From Solea solea (lineage: Eukaryota; Chordata; Actinopteri; Pleuronectiformes; Soleidae): a DNA stretch of 64,000 bases. Where the stretch lies: assembly GCF_958295425.1 (NCBI RefSeq), contig NC_081134.1, positions 855,001 through 919,000 of the forward strand, written 5' to 3'. Positions 22,753 to 35,898 of the stretch are shown one piece after another; the stretch's first letter is position 1, and each line of letters starts with the position of its first letter. The translations under genes were made by a program, and so were the position numbers. Under the pieces are notes generated by a model that made no database searches, had not been told where the DNA came from, and worked only from the letters and a program-made list of their open reading frames with translations.

Positions 22753-25700
22753 CCTTTTGAGACTAGAAACTGAAGTTTGTGTCACATGATGAACCTTTAA
22801 TCCCTGCAAGTCTGTAGCTTTTCATTTTTAGGAATTGTCCATCACTAAGTTTGAATTAGTTTGGTTTTTTTTCTGTGACATTGATGCTTGATATACTTCA
22901 GTCAGATTCATCCAACAGACAACAATGACCTCCTCTCTGGGCTTTGGAGCAGGCGAGTGAGCAGTAAGCAGCAAGTTCAGTTTTCCCACAGGCTGAAAAT
23001 AGAATTGTGGTTTGCACTGTGAAGCATGTAATGACGAGCCACCAGGAGGTGATTCTGATAAAATGAGCTTCTACTTCGTACTTCTTTTATAACAGTAATC
23101 ATTTTCCTGACGAGTTAATAGTCTCAATCACTATGTTTCAATTCTTCTTCAGTAGAACACAATGAGGGAAAACAGATGATGAAGCATGGCATGTAATATG
23201 TGGACACCAGTGTGATTGACAGCTGGTATCATCCAATAGCAGCCTGGTCTGTGAACCTCAATATAACGCAAAACAGGAATCCAGGTGCTCATGGGTGATG
23301 TCACGACGACCAGTTTCCAGTGTTTCGACTGAGAGATAAATCACATGAATGAGAAGATAAAACACAAACTTGTGTGTTTGAATGAAAAAATGCAGAACAA
23401 ATGAATGGAGAAATAAGTTAAAACATTATTTAGTTTAATCCTACTTTTAGTTTTAGAGCTGAATGGTTTTGTGGTTTCTTTTCAGCTTGCTCTGTTTTAC
23501 CTCGTGTTTCTTCGCTTCTCGTGTGTCTGTTTTTTGTTTGTTTTCCAATCACACCTGCCCTTCATGTGTCCTGTTAACGTCTCAGACACGTGTCTGTTTG
23601 CCTGCTGTCCTTGAAGACATTAGTTTGGAATAATTGCCTTATTTGAAATTGACCCCCCTGCTCTGAATCCCCTGTAACACTCTACTAATTTATATTTTAT
23701 TTTGAAATATTTCAATTATAAATGTCATGACTTGAATCACTGCTTTTTAATTTGTCACTAATGTGAAGTAAACATGTTTTTGGAAAGATATGGAAATGTC
23801 CTATTTTTTCAGTGGACTTTCAAGGTCCTCTGTGTAACATTTACGAGGTTTTATTGATCAAAACTGAATATACAGTGTTTTCCAATTCATTTTTTTTGCG
23901 GTACTGAAAACATTTGGGTTTGATATCAAAAGTTGAATCTAAGATATGTTAAACAACAATTTTTCAAGTCAGTAAAAATAATTGGAACTTGTGACTGACA
24001 GTTGATTTACCTTTGGTGTCCAGGTGTGTACTATTGTGTACTATTACATTGATTATTAAAACAATAAATAGCACTGGATGTGTACTCTCAGTTTCAGCAT
24101 TGGGGGTTTGCCCCATTGTATAGACTAGATAGGTGTCACCAACATGGAAGGGACTGTACCACCCAGAAGTATGTTTGTGTATAATGTCTTTAAAATAAAA
24201 ACTTGTTTGAAGCCTTTAAATAAGCATTTTATATACACAAAGTTTACTACACAAACAAAGAAGAATGGTTTCTTCTTCTTATGAACGATAGGTGATGAGT
24301 TGATGGTGTAGAAAGAATCCCTCTGACACATCTGTGTTTCTTCAACAAGTCTTATCCAGGACTGGCCCATAAACGTGTTGTAAAACTGTCCGTGGTAATG
24401 CTTGTGACCCCAATGAGGAGTTTCCTGCTTGCTTTTCAATGCAATGAAATGCTCAAATGCTCAAAGTCAGATACTGCAGTTCTACATGGGTAAACATAAT
24501 GCATAAACCATTAGAGAGACGGTGGAAATGACTGAGAACGTGTGGAGAATGTGTTTGTTGTGCGCTACAATCTCACCATTAGATGTCATTTGTACACAAG
24601 GCACCCTTTTATGTTTCAAAGTTGTTCTCGGGTTCTTAGATGCCAGTGTGTTGCCATCAGTGTCAAGTTAAGAGAGTGATGCAACCATAGAATGGATAAA
24701 AAGAAAAATAGACGACAAGACGGCTTCCCAAAGTAAAATCATATCTGTATTACCCCCTGATGGCTGGGTTCTGTATACTTTCGGTTGCTTTGCAGCATAG
24801 GCAGTTATTAGCAATGCTGTAATAATAGTAACTGGTCTACCAAAGGGACATGTACACACAGCTGATTAATGTCCAAGCACCGTCTCTTCCTAAGCTGCTC
24901 TCTGACTGGTCAAAGACCAGATATCTCCAAGGCTGGAAACAGATGATGTTTCTCAAAGAGCAGATCCTTCCATTGGGACGTTTTCTGTATGTTTTATTTA
25001 AGTTTAAAAGTCCTGATGAGAGAAACCCACATGCACACACTAGGAGAACACGACACATACTCCATGCAGAAAGGCCCTCGTCGGGACCAGATCTTTTTAC
25101 TGCAAGGCAAGCGACAGCCACTACGATGTGATCATCACAGCAGCCACATTTCTTATGGTCACATCACTGAGGAGGTTCCACCATAGACACAAAATGAAGA
25201 GTCCTGCACGGGTGTGTGGGTCTGTTAATGTTCAGCAGTTTGAAGATTCTTCCTTGACTTTGACAAACACTCTCAAAGTCTAGTTCTCTCCGATCACTTT
25301 ATTTACATAAAATAAAAGATTATTGTGAGATTTTTGAGCAATAATGGCTAATAAAAACTGCCCACGGCAGCTTTAACTGCTGTTAGTCAGCTGTTCAAAG
25401 GTCCACAATGTTTTAGAGTAAAAATGTGACCAATGTGACTTCAATATCATAATTTAGAGCATGTTCATCTACAGACAAAAATAGATGCCTGTTGTACAGA
25501 AGCAATCTCTCTCTCCGTCTCTCTCTGTGTCTCTCTCTGTCTCTCCATTATCTTCATCCCAGTGAACAAAGAGGCGGAAGGTTGGGGGTTACCTCCTCCC
25601 TCTTTCACTGAGTGCTCTAATTCTTTCATTGCTTCTCCTCCTAATCAAGGATGTGATTAGTGTTTGCCACACAAGTGGTTTCTTCTTGAGCAGAAACAAT

Positions 25701-27345
25701 TGCTAACAGTGACATGAGTGGACACTGTGAATGTGGCGTCGCTCATCATGCATGCAGAGACACAGAGCAGAGGTCACTGTGACGGCCAGTGAATACATAT
25801 GAAGGTCAATACAGTACATTTATAGGTACATTATAATAGAATACTAATATCAACACTAAGAGGAACTTCTGTCTCATGACTGCACACATCTGGACATGGA
25901 CAGAACGTTTCTGAATAAATGATGATGTGAAAGTATTTATTGACAAAATGTTACTGTAATTATTGGATCATGTTAAAGTGACAGTTCAGGGTTTTTAAAG
26001 TGTGGTAGTAACACATAGAAATACACAGAAACTAGCAACACAAACTAAACCTTTCAGTTGAAAGATGACTCACTCTACCACTGATCCACCGTCACTGCCT
26101 TAATGTTGTCACAGTCAACGATATTCCCAATCTTTATTCATGAATTAATATTTTTGAATGAATGAATGAATCATTTGTATTTATTTATTTATGTTTCATA
26201 ATTAGCAACAGTGCCTTTAAACCAAAACTGAAAAGATAAAAAACAGAACAACACAACGCTAAAATCCTTCATTTACATTGTTATGATTTATGTGATAAAT
26301 CCATACATATTTTAGCTGTGAAACTTTACACAGAGCTGCACGTTTTCAACTCATCTCTGAATCTGTTCTGTTTATCTTGCAAAAACAAAAGACTCAGAAG
26401 AATCAAATATAAAACCCAAAAGTTTCCACAGGGTTTTTTTTCCACATGAGGAGGTCAAACATGATTTAAGAGAAATATCATTTGTGAAAAGAAAAGAAGT
26501 GAAAGAAGTAAAAGTATGAATGAGTTTAAACAGCTCTTTAAAACATCTCTTTGAACAGATATAGAAAGGGTTGATTGTAATCATATAATTTGGTTCAGTG
26601 TGACTTTATTTTTCTAATTATTTTTTCTGTTTTGAATATTTCTCTGAAAAATATTTCTGAAAATGTGATTTGACTTAAACAAAAGTCTCGATATTAAATT
26701 AAAACAAAAGCATCGACATATTTGACAAGTGATAAACTGCCATGACCCCAGGACTTGTTTCACGTTCCTGGATGATAATGATCATTTTTGGTTTTTGAAC
26801 TTTGTGAATTTCTGTGTCTAATGTTCTGTTGATTCATGTTTGTGTTTGCACGGACACTGGGTTATGGTTTCTGTGCTTTTTGCCCCTGGATTGCTTTTTT
26901 GAGACTTTTTAATTAACGTTAATTTCTGTGAACTCAGTGGTGACGTCCGACTTCCGAGTTCACATTTAAAATGGAATGCAGCGTTCTATGGAAGTAAATC
27001 TGTGCCATCTGAGTTTGAATTTGAAGTTCTAACACTGAAATTAGACTTTGAAATTTAAAAGCCATCAAATTTCAAGCACTGATTTTTTGTTTGCCTTTGT
27101 TTTTTTTTCAACGTTAAAACTACATGTTCTCTATGAAAGTCTGTTCTACATGTGAGGGAAATTCTTAACACTCAGTCAGTCTTGAGTCAGCCTCAAAAAG
27201 CCATTAGAGGTGACAGTGAAATGCCCTTTAGACAAACTGCTGTCAGTCAAAATGTTCTGTCATTGAGAGGCAGCAGCACTTTATCAAACACTTTAACCAC
27301 CATCAGTCACAGAACGCCTCAAAATACACATGTGCATTTTCTGTT
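22753..27345. other. Intergenic, apart from one SINE piece
   Basis: AT-rich; the 104-codon minus frame at 24125-24439 has no recognised motif. CT-rich run at 25505-25545. Confidence 0.45.
25022..25135 (-). mobile_element. tRNA-derived SINE 5' part, reverse orientation, degraded
   Basis: AGGAGAACACGACACATACT and CCATGCAGAAAGGCCCTCG mirror the SINE body; the head beyond 25090 is mutated. Confidence 0.5.
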
Positions 27346-27570
27346 AGTAAGTAAGTGTATAGCACCTTTAAAAACTGCAATTTACAAAGTGCTTTCACAT
27401 ACATACACAAAAAATACACACATATAGATGCAGAGTATAAACAAAACAAATAATAATAATAATGGTCATATTTACATCTCATGGTAGCAATGAGATAAAA
27501 GGATAATAAGTTAAAAAAAGATAAAAAGTATTCAGGGGCTAGATCACGCAGGAACAAAGATTCAGAACTA
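27345..27570 (+). repeat. LINE/SINE-type 3' tail repeat
   Basis: AGTAAGTAAGTGTATAGCAC, then AACTGCAATTTACAAAGTGC and a (TAA)n run (27451-27463). Related in plan to the 47.9-kb repeat. Confidence 0.4.
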
Positions 27571-28959
27571 CAGACAATTTATGAAGAAATTGCAGTGGAA
27601 TTGCTTGATGAAGCTGCCTGAGGCCGTCTGCCAATGATGCATTTGATTGGTATGAAGGAAAAGTTGAAATGATGAGTTCTCGCTGAGTGTCAAGAAAGAA
27701 GTTGAAAATTAGTGCAAAATGAGGGAAGGAATCGACGATAGAAGAGAGAATTCTGTGAAAAGGTTGAAAACAGTAAGCAGCAGAACATTAGTGTGTTTGT
27801 CTCGAGTGCATTTCAAGTCATTTGAATGACAAATTGTTTTTGACAAAATTTGAATAATTTGGAATGTATGAAATGATCAAAACTGAATAAAATCCTAATT
27901 GAACATTTTTGAAGTTTAAATGAAGTTCTGCTGAAGTAAGTGGAAATCAAGTTTTCAAGTCATTAATTCAGTTAGAAAAATACAGGCATTAATGTATTAC
28001 ATAGACATTTATAAGCCGAATATTTAGATTTATGTTTTTCAAATCCATTTTGACACATTTACACAAACTATCAAACACAAATTAAATGATTAAGTATAAG
28101 ATTTATGCAAAATGACGAGCTGCATTACTGTGAACAAAAATGCTCTGAATATGAAAGTGATATATACTCATGATTAAAGTCTTTGTTCAGTCATGGTTTG
28201 TCACAAAACATGTTTTTTGCTTGATCATTTTAAGTATTTGTGATCCTGAATGCCCCTTTTTTAAAAATAGGTTTTCATGTACATGCAGTTTAAGAATGCA
28301 CAATGGAATTTAAAGTGCACTGTGTTCTGGGGCGATATAGAATTTGACTTTGTTCCCTGGTTGTTACTTCATGCACACATGTGGCTGTAAACCTGCGTTG
28401 CTGTGTACATTATATTTATGTTCCATGTGTTACGCCCCCTCTCTCAGGACGACACATGGAAATTAGCCTGTGGCTACAATAATAAATAAATATGTAAACG
28501 GTTAAATGAATGAATACATTGTGTGTAAACCCCCTGTGCTGAGAACACATTCATTACAATACAGTCAAAAAAATCTATATATTTTCCGCAGAATTATTTC
28601 CAAATGACTCAAGCAGAATACAGGCTTGTGAAATAGTGGGTGGCAATTAATTGAAAAATTAAGTGGTGTTTTTAATACAAACAGCGACTTAAATGTCCTC
28701 AGAATTCATTATTTGGATTTAAAATTGGACAGTGTCATAATTGCTTTATGCCATATACTGCATGATTAACAATGATGTTGTTCTGTAATATCATTTATAT
28801 TAACATTAAAAAAACAAATATTGACCAAAGAAAACACCAAACTGTCCAAACGCTGTTTCTTATCTACAGTATATTGTAGATTGTGTTCCTTGGTTCCTCG
28901 GTCATTGACGGCAGTATCAAGTGAGATGAAGTGACTTTGTAAGTCATCACAGTCGTGTC

Positions 28960-29345
28960 TGCTAATATTGATCTGGTGCACCGGGTGAAACGAGGTGATC
29001 ATTGGAGAAGTAATTAGAAAAGGCCTCGCTCGTGCTCTTCTTCCGGGCTGTTTATCAGTGCGCTCATTAAAAGACATTGGCAGGCAGGCGGGACCTATCT
29101 CTCCATTTGCCAGTCGACCACACCATAAAAGTCTGTGGGTCATAGCTCCCGGTGGTGCGATAAGCGGCGAGCGCCAAATTGGAGCAGGACTGATTACATC
29201 CCCGAGGAGATGTGTGATGAAGCTCTCAGCTCCGTCTGAGCTGTCCGCTTCTATTTCATCCAGCACTCCATCTTTTTCAGGCTCCTGTGTCTCGGCGCTG
29301 TGTTCCGATTCTCTTTCATTCATCTTTCACACTGAGGCTGAATGT
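28960..29345. promoter_or_regulatory. Strong candidate conserved noncoding element
   Basis: About 380 bases of complex, repeat-free sequence, GC- and CpG-richer than the AT-rich surroundings. It has TAAT-type sites (AAGTAATTAGAAAAGG), CATTTGCC and CGATAAGCGGCG. Frames are open on both strands at once (185 codons minus, 122 plus), but neither has splice sites or a recognisable domain. It looks like a developmental enhancer or ultraconserved-type element; conservation is inferred, not measured. Confidence 0.45.
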
Positions 29346-30034
29346 GTTCACTATGATCCATGAGAGGGCGATGAATCTTTACACTATACATTCATGTATT
29401 CATGTATTACCACTCATCATTTCTAATTCACTAGAAAGTTCATGTAAATGTGTACCATGAGACACGGACGCTGTAACATGTTTCATGGTTTGCAGACAAA
29501 TAAAAATAACCATGTATTATTGTATTATAATAAATAATAAAGAATCAGAGTTGTGTCCATTGGCTGCGGAGCTCCTCATCAAGAAAGCCTGGGTTTTGTT
29601 TCTATGACAACACATCACAGCCATCAGTGGATGATAAGTTTGCTTGTTTGTCTTTGTCGTCGTTTTTCACCAGAAACAAGCTTGTGTGTGTGTGTGTGTG
29701 GATGACGAGCTGTGCTGCCGCGTTACGTTGACAAGCGCTAACTGATAAAAGCACTCAATAGTAACAACTCGGTGTCCCACAAATGGACTTTTGTTGCGAC
29801 AGCTCAGTGTAGACTGACACCGTCGTTTATGTAACCTTGGTTACCAGGGAGACAACAGCAGCACTGTCTGACTGTAGGAGGAGCCAAAGTGGTGACCAGG
29901 GCCTCGACACCGTTCTGATAATGGACGCCAACGTCACAGTGATTCAACCATGTGAGGCACTGAAGCATCGGCTTTAATGCAAAGTAAAAGGAGGCGTACT
30001 GGATCCATGTCCTTAAAGGGACCACATCAAGGTC

Positions 30035-30440
30035 TCAACAGAGATTTGGACTTCTCATCATTTTTGTCTGACTTGTTTTACAGTTATACATTTGTTTAGT
30101 TGCTTTTAGACACGAGACTGGAGGACGACACAACGTCAACGTAAAGTTTAACAAAAGTTTACTTAGTAAGAATATAAACAAGAAGCACTCTTCAGGAGGA
30201 TCAAACTAATCTCAACACGAGTAAACTAAACCAGGGAAACATGAATAACTTGCTATGAAAGAACTTGACGACATAACTCATGGACCAAACACTACGAACT
30301 GGTGCCACGACCAGGACTATTTATACAGGAAGTAACAGGTGAAAGCAATCAGGGGCGGGGCAGACAATCACACAAGGGGAGGAAGTCAAGGTCTGAAATG
30401 AGAGGGGAATACAAAATAAAACAGGAAGTACATATGAGAC
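30035..30440 (-). mobile_element. Probable solo LTR (retrotransposon), minus strand
   Basis: On the minus strand a TATAAATAG box (30317-30325) lies in a promoter-like block, followed by a Thr/Val-coding-free, T-rich R/U5-like region ending near GTCGTCCTCCAGTCTCGTG. No gag, pol or env frame is nearby. The ends and target duplication were not resolved, so LTR class is open. Confidence 0.4.
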
Positions 30441-30689
30441 TGAATTCCACAGTTCCGGTTTGTCCTCATGGATGAGGTTCTGGGTCAGAAGGTCTTCATT
30501 TCAACACAACGTCAGACAGAAACAAGAGATTTTTTTACATAAATGTTCTTCGTAGAATCAACATGGGTTTTTCTAGGTCACTGGGCAGATGTTTTCAGAG
30601 TTTAAAGTTCCTGGATGATCTTCTGGACCTTCACAACCTCCACCCTGGTGTGTTCTGTCATCATCCAGAGTGATCTCCATCCATGTCAC

Positions 30690-30975
30690 TATAATGTGTG
30701 TAAAGACAGAGGAGAAGCAGAGTGCATGAGACTGTTCTGCACAATAAGTAAATCATTTTCTATGAATATGTTTTTATAACTACAGTTGTGTAGTTGTGGA
30801 TCACAGGTAATTGCGGTCAGTCGGAGCCTCTTCCAGCGCAGACACCTCTGCAGACAGCTGGTCCCACCAGGGTGATCCACACCTTGTTCCACAGGCTCAT
30901 CATCTGGGGCCATGGTGTCCCCGGCTCCCAGGCAGATGTTGTGGGGGATGGCACATGCTGTTATGACCTTAGTAA
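30690..30975 (-). pseudogene. Harbinger-type transposase C-terminal fragment
   Basis: The minus strand reads ITACAIPHNICLGAGDTM and then acidic residues, matching the VLHNICL region near the end of PIF/Harbinger transposases (DDE_4 family), with Leu changed to Pro. No terminal repeats or upstream catalytic region are seen nearby; it is a dead fragment. Confidence 0.5.
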
Positions 30976-31528
30976 ATGTTATTATAATACTTATTATTCA
31001 TGTATTCACCATGTTTTATTTAATATTATAACATCTAAAATGAAAGGATTATTTATTCCATTTGTGGTTATAAGTACTTTTTCCCGTCCATGACGACCAG
31101 TGACGGGACACCAGTAGCACTCTTTGATACGAGCTGTTGTAAAGTACAGGATATGTTTCATTTTCCTTTGTCAGGCATGAGGAAGCCTCAGTGACATGAA
31201 GGTATCATCTGTGTACATTTGTTTTTCAATTCAACCAAACATTCAAATTCAAGTCGTCTCTCCTGGTTAATCACCTGCTGCCTGTGTGGTGTGCCATATA
31301 GCGCCCTCTAGCAACAGAACTATAAATTAAACAACAACATACAACAACTGATAATCAACTCATCAAATGTAGTTTCTATAAGTATGATCAGAAAGTTCAT
31401 CAGAGAGACAGGATTTTTATTGTGTTTCTGACGACTGTCACACTGAGTTCATGGATCTTGATGAAAGAGAAGACGCTCTGTGTTAACAAAGAAAAACACA
31501 AGCTTTTGCAGCATCAGAGCTGACGGAG

Positions 31529-31577
31529 TCTCCTCCTCCTCCTCCGCCGCCTCCTCCTCCTCCTCTCCTCCTCTCCC
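31529..31577. repeat. (CTC)n, polypyrimidine
   Basis: Imperfect trinucleotide tract with GCC interruption. Confidence 0.85.
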
Positions 31578-31652
31578 AGCAGCTCCTGCTGTCAAATCCA
31601 GCTGCTCCTTAATAATGTACCTGCAACACCTGCAGCACTTCTACAGTGCTGC

Positions 31653-31655
<3 letters not shown>

Positions 31656-31688
<33 letters not shown>
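31656..31688. repeat. (TG)n
   Basis: One of the longer TG runs here. Confidence 0.9.
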
Positions 31689-32288
31689 TCACAGAGCACG
31701 GTGCCTCAGGCCACTTCAGTAGAAAGCATCAATTAAACAAGGACAACCCCTCTTGTGGCAACGCTTTAATACAGTACTGTTTACTTTCATGGCAAATCAT
31801 GGCCACGGGGCATGAAGCTGCAGGAGGGTGAGGTGCTGGAGGAGGTCGGTGCACGGGGACACCATGCAGCCTTCAAACTACTTCAGCCAACAACTAAGAA
31901 TGCTCCAACTTGTGTACAACATCGCTTGTAATTGTTTGCTGAAGAAAAGTCATCACAACTGTGACTAATTAAAAAAAACTGACAAGGTCTTTCCTCTGTG
32001 GAGAACCAATTAACGCTTCCTCTGAGCTCACTGTATTCCACGGAGGACTGGCTTCCCACTGAGCTGTTACTGCTCACACCTCCCTCCAATTCACTTAATG
32101 AGCAAAAGACCAGACCATAATGAACCACACCCGAGTCGTGTATTCATGGTTCACCAATCCATTAAAGTCCATTATTAAAATAGTTGGCAACTCATTTAAT
32201 AATCGATTAGTTGGGTCTATGTTATTTCACGTACAGTTGCCATCATGTGGGGCAGTTAGTCAACCAAAGCTGGATGCTGACCGCCGTA

Positions 32289-32321
32289 AAAGAAGAAGAA
32301 GAAGAAGAAGAAGAAGAGGAG
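32289..32321. repeat. (GAA)n
   Basis: About ten GAA units next to the BED-like remnant; source of Glu-, Arg- or Leu-run frames. Confidence 0.9.
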
Positions 32322-32339
32322 GACCAATGCCACGCCTTG

Positions 32340-32495
32340 TGTAGCTCACGTGACGTGATTCTGGAAGAAGCGTTTGAAAAATGGCGGAAGCGGAAAAGCA
32401 TGAGAGCACTTCACATGAAAGCATCGCTGCATGAGCACATGAGGAGGAAGCATGTTTCAGTAGACCCTGAGATACTGATGCACCGCTGGTGAGTT
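32340..32495 (+). pseudogene. Possible BED-finger remnant of a hAT-type gene
   Basis: The frame EEAFEKWRKRKSMRALHMK then ASLHEHMRRKHVSVDPE resembles the second half of a BED zinc finger (His-x4-His spacing, RRKH). The usual Cys pair is lost. Just upstream, ACTCATTTAATAATCGATTA is a word common in fish hAT elements. Confidence 0.35.
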
Positions 32496-32514
32496 TGAAA
32501 AATGAACACAGCTG

Positions 32515-32965
32515 AAAGAGCAGATGGATCATTTTCTCTTTAACAGAGAAGTAATAAAGACACTGGGATCTTAAGAATGTCACTTCTGTCCAGAATCTAA
32601 CCACATCGGGACACTCGCAGTAAACATGCAAGAATGTGATCATCTTCATAGAATAACACCTCCTTACTTACTTATACTTAGAATGTACCACTGAGGTTCT
32701 TCCACACTGTGTCCCAGCAAATCTCTCTATCAGTGACTCCATTTCAATCTCTATTCCAGACACTTTCTACTGGTGAAGGTTTGTTGGGTCCAGAAATGAA
32801 ACCAACCCCCGCGTGGGTCCTTCTGTAGAGGGTGTTCCGTGGGGAGGAGCTCTGTGTTTCCATGTTGTGGAAGCTTCGGTACCCGTTTTAAACACCGATG
32901 GTCGCTGTTGTACATTCTTTGAAGAACATATTTTCCTGCACTGATTTCCCAGATTTGTCATTGTA
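32515..32965 (-). pseudogene. Degraded LINE-like ORF fragment
   Basis: The minus strand encodes ILVH-type sequence ending YCECPDVVRFWTEV, similar to the Cys-Pro ... Phe-Trp motif near the end of L1/Tx1-type ORF2 proteins; adjacent frames at 32767-32961 may belong to it. Weak, by eye only. Confidence 0.3.
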
Positions 32966-33850
32966 AAAAGAATCCATTGCCCTAAATGAAGCCAAAAAGT
33001 ATGTCAGACACACTTTTTGTTTTTGTTTGTTTATTTGTTTATTTGCACTACAGGCATGTTTTATAGTCTATTTAAATTCTGTGAGCCATTTAAAAATGAA
33101 TTTGAAAGTAAAAAATAGACAAATGAAATTCATGAATTCCATTACACCGAGGCACTTCAGGGACATTTAGATGAACATATTACTATGTATGATTATTCAT
33201 TTATGTCACAAATAGATGCAAAACACATTAGTCACAATCAGGTCCAGTAAATAAATTATAATTATTATACATACAATCATAACTATGTGTGGAATATGGA
33301 AAGCATACTCTGTCCTTTCTTTAATTTTTACCTAAAAGAAAAAGTGAAGCAAGGTTTCAGAAACAGATTCTGTGATAAGCTCTCAGCTTTAACTGATCTC
33401 TTCACTGTGTACGTTATCTTTATTACTTCGAGGTAAAGTCGATTATTTCATATTTGATGGGATTGAAAAGTCATTTCTCCTCCTTTTGTCAGACAGATAT
33501 TTACTCATCTGTATTCTGATCCGTCCATTATTCACAGCAGAGAAATAAAACCAGTTTTTACAGACTGTACAACTGTAATATTACACTGAAGTGGGAAAGT
33601 TTGAGGAAGAAATTCAGGCGCTGACAAAGTGTTTGGGTTTGTTGAGCTGTGCAGTAGTGAAGAGCAGATTTAGGAACAATTCACAATAAAGATGTACATT
33701 TCATTGTATTGAGAAGCAAAGGAGAGGGTTATTTTGGGGTTTAGATGCATCACCTATGACACTTTACAACAGGTTCACAACAGAGGTCTATAGGTCAGGC
33801 CTGGACACTGCCTTGTCTGGGCTCCGGTCAGCCCAGAGAATGTACATGCG

Positions 33851-33880
33851 TGTATATATATATATATATATACATACATA
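33851..33880. repeat. (TA)n
   Basis: Followed by (CATA)n. Confidence 0.85.
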
Positions 33881-34825
33881 CAGTAGTTTAGCAACTATGC
33901 CTGTTTTGAAATGTGTTGAATTTGTTCCTACTATGAACATAATTCTGTAAAGTAAATAGAAAACAGGCCGCATGCCGTTATTCTTTGTGTTGTTATGAAT
34001 TCAATGCCACTTAAAATTGATGGTGTAATGTACAGTTCTAAAGCAAAGGCCAAGACCTGGTTAATATGCCAGAGTTTGCCTAAATAAAACATGCTTCAGA
34101 TCTCACAGAGATTGGTGACCACGGTTGTGGAGGTTTGGTTATAGCCACAGGTTTTAAGTGGTTCCCTGATGTGTTTCTGTTCCTTCTCCTTTCCCTCCTT
34201 TGTTGTGTGTGTGTTTGTGACCAGAGGCGATCGCTCTATGACAGCAAGAGAAGCTCGGCTTCCTCGAAAATGTCATAAAATAAACGCTCAGATATGTTTC
34301 ATTACTCCAAGTGTTCTAGAACATGATCGTGATATGACAACTTTGTTTGGAATCTGCTGTTTATCACGATCGTCTGATGCGGTTTTCCTCTATAAATATG
34401 TAATAATCTTCCTCTTTTTCACAGACCAGTGATGACACAGAGTTCCCAGAGTGCAATCTGCAGTCTCACCAGTAGATGTCACTACTCCTGATAAAATCTC
34501 TCTCCATATTCATAAATGAAATGATCCTTGAGTTGAGTCAGGGCGAGGACGTATATCACCGTATAAACACGACGTCAGACCTCTTTGACCATGCATTTTA
34601 AATAAAGGTCAAAAAGTGTCAAGAGATCATTGAGAGACATCACAGTCTGTCCTGTTGTCACTCATTCATCACATTTACATATTCAATTATTTTACAAATG
34701 ATGGCCGCTGTGCCGAGCTTCTGCACCGTGGTCCCTCACTGCATTTGTATTTAAACAAGCACGTCGCACTCGTAATAACTGGCATTAACCTGAAAGCAAA
34801 TGTAGGACTCTTCATTACAGCCCAC

Positions 34826-34853
34826 TCACACACACACACACACACACACACAA
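34826..34853. repeat. (CA)n
   Basis: First of two CA runs 50 bases apart; the second is at 34902-34925. Confidence 0.9.
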
Positions 34854-34901
34854 AGACTTCTGAATAATTGCATGTTCAAACTGATTGGCTGATAACCAGT
34901 A

Positions 34902-34925
34902 AACACACACACACACACACACACT
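34902..34925. repeat. (CA)n
   Basis: Second of the pair. Confidence 0.9.
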
Positions 34926-35194
34926 GTGTTGATGTAAACCAGCAAACAGAGCTGATGATAACATGACGATCACCTGCCTCCATCTTGTCCTCTCCCTCGT
35001 GTCCTTCTCTGTTACCCCAACTGTCCTCATGTCCTCCTTCACAACATTCATGAACTTCCTCTGTGGTTTTCTCACAAACATACAGTAACAACGTAACATG
35101 GCTGCTGTGGTCTAGTGGGAGCCAGACGAGCTGAGGCTCAGCAAACCCCAACGTAAAGAGAGTTTAAATGTGTGAGGGCAGAATGGATTTCATC

Positions 35195-35395
35195 CATTCA
35201 TTCATTCATTCATTGTCTACCACTTCCCTCCATGAGGGTCGCGAGGGCTGCTCAAGCCAATCACAGCTGACACAGAGCGAAAGGCGGGGTCACACCCCGG
35301 ACAGGTTGCCTGTCCATCACAGAGACCACACCTACGGTCGAGTGCAGTTCACCTCTGCATGACTTTGGTCTGTGGAAGGAAACTGAAGAACCCAC
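35195..35395 (-). mobile_element. tRNA-derived SINE 3' half, reverse orientation
   Basis: (ATTC)n tail, then CATTGTCTACCACTTCCCTC, GGTCGCGAGGGCTGCT and ACAGGTTGCCTGTCCATCAC, the reverse complement of the SINE 3' region. Confidence 0.6.
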
Positions 35396-35835
35396 TGATT
35401 ACATTGTACTTGCTACATTCTTGCTAATATTTAAACATGTGGGTCTCTGGCCGAACACTAATAAGCTGAAAGGGGCCACAGCGCCACCTAGTGTAAGGAG
35501 ATGGACACACTTGATTCAATCGATTCCCTGCCAGTGTTTGTAAACTGTTGGACGGACAACGTGGCTTAGTCGAGCTTCACTGTGCGTGGACACGTAGTGT
35601 AAGTGATGGTGAAGTGGTGGACATGTGGTCAGAGCTGGGTAATACTGGTGTGTGTGTGTGTGGGGGGGCGGTCCCTTTGGTATGTTAATGTGGACTGCAG
35701 AGAGCAGATATGATAAAATATCTGACTCTCACAAAGAATGCCAGAGGCTGTTTGGACATCTGCTGCGTGGCTCTCTGGCCTCTGTCAAACACATGGGAAA
35801 TCAACATGCACACGTTATTTCAGGCAACATAGGCA

Positions 35836-35898
35836 TGGCTCCACGGTCGACCCACACACTCCACGGTCGACCCACACTCTCCGCGGTCCAGCCACCAC
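35836..35898. repeat. 20-bp tandem repeat, three units
   Basis: CCACGGTCGACCCACACACT followed by a near-identical unit and a diverged third (CCGCGGTCCAGCCACC). Confidence 0.75.

Larger units (their letters stand above)
32966..35190. other. Intergenic, microsatellites only
   Basis: Contains TA and CA runs; the 87-codon frame at 34169-34432 is not recognised. Confidence 0.45.

Noticed and set aside
22508..22789. Repeat-protein gene of 93 codons
   Set aside because: Created entirely by the 11-bp minisatellite.
24125..24439. 104-codon minus frame as an exon or transposase
   Set aside because: No motif recognised, ends in a low-complexity run; left unannotated.
28766..29323. Longest frame in the window (185 codons, minus) as a gene
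   Set aside because: No domain, no splice pair, and an equally open frame on the other strand; better explained as a stop-poor noncoding element.
32211..32649. Acidic poly-Glu or poly-Leu protein
   Set aside because: Generated by the (GAA)n microsatellite; only the short BED-like piece after it was kept.
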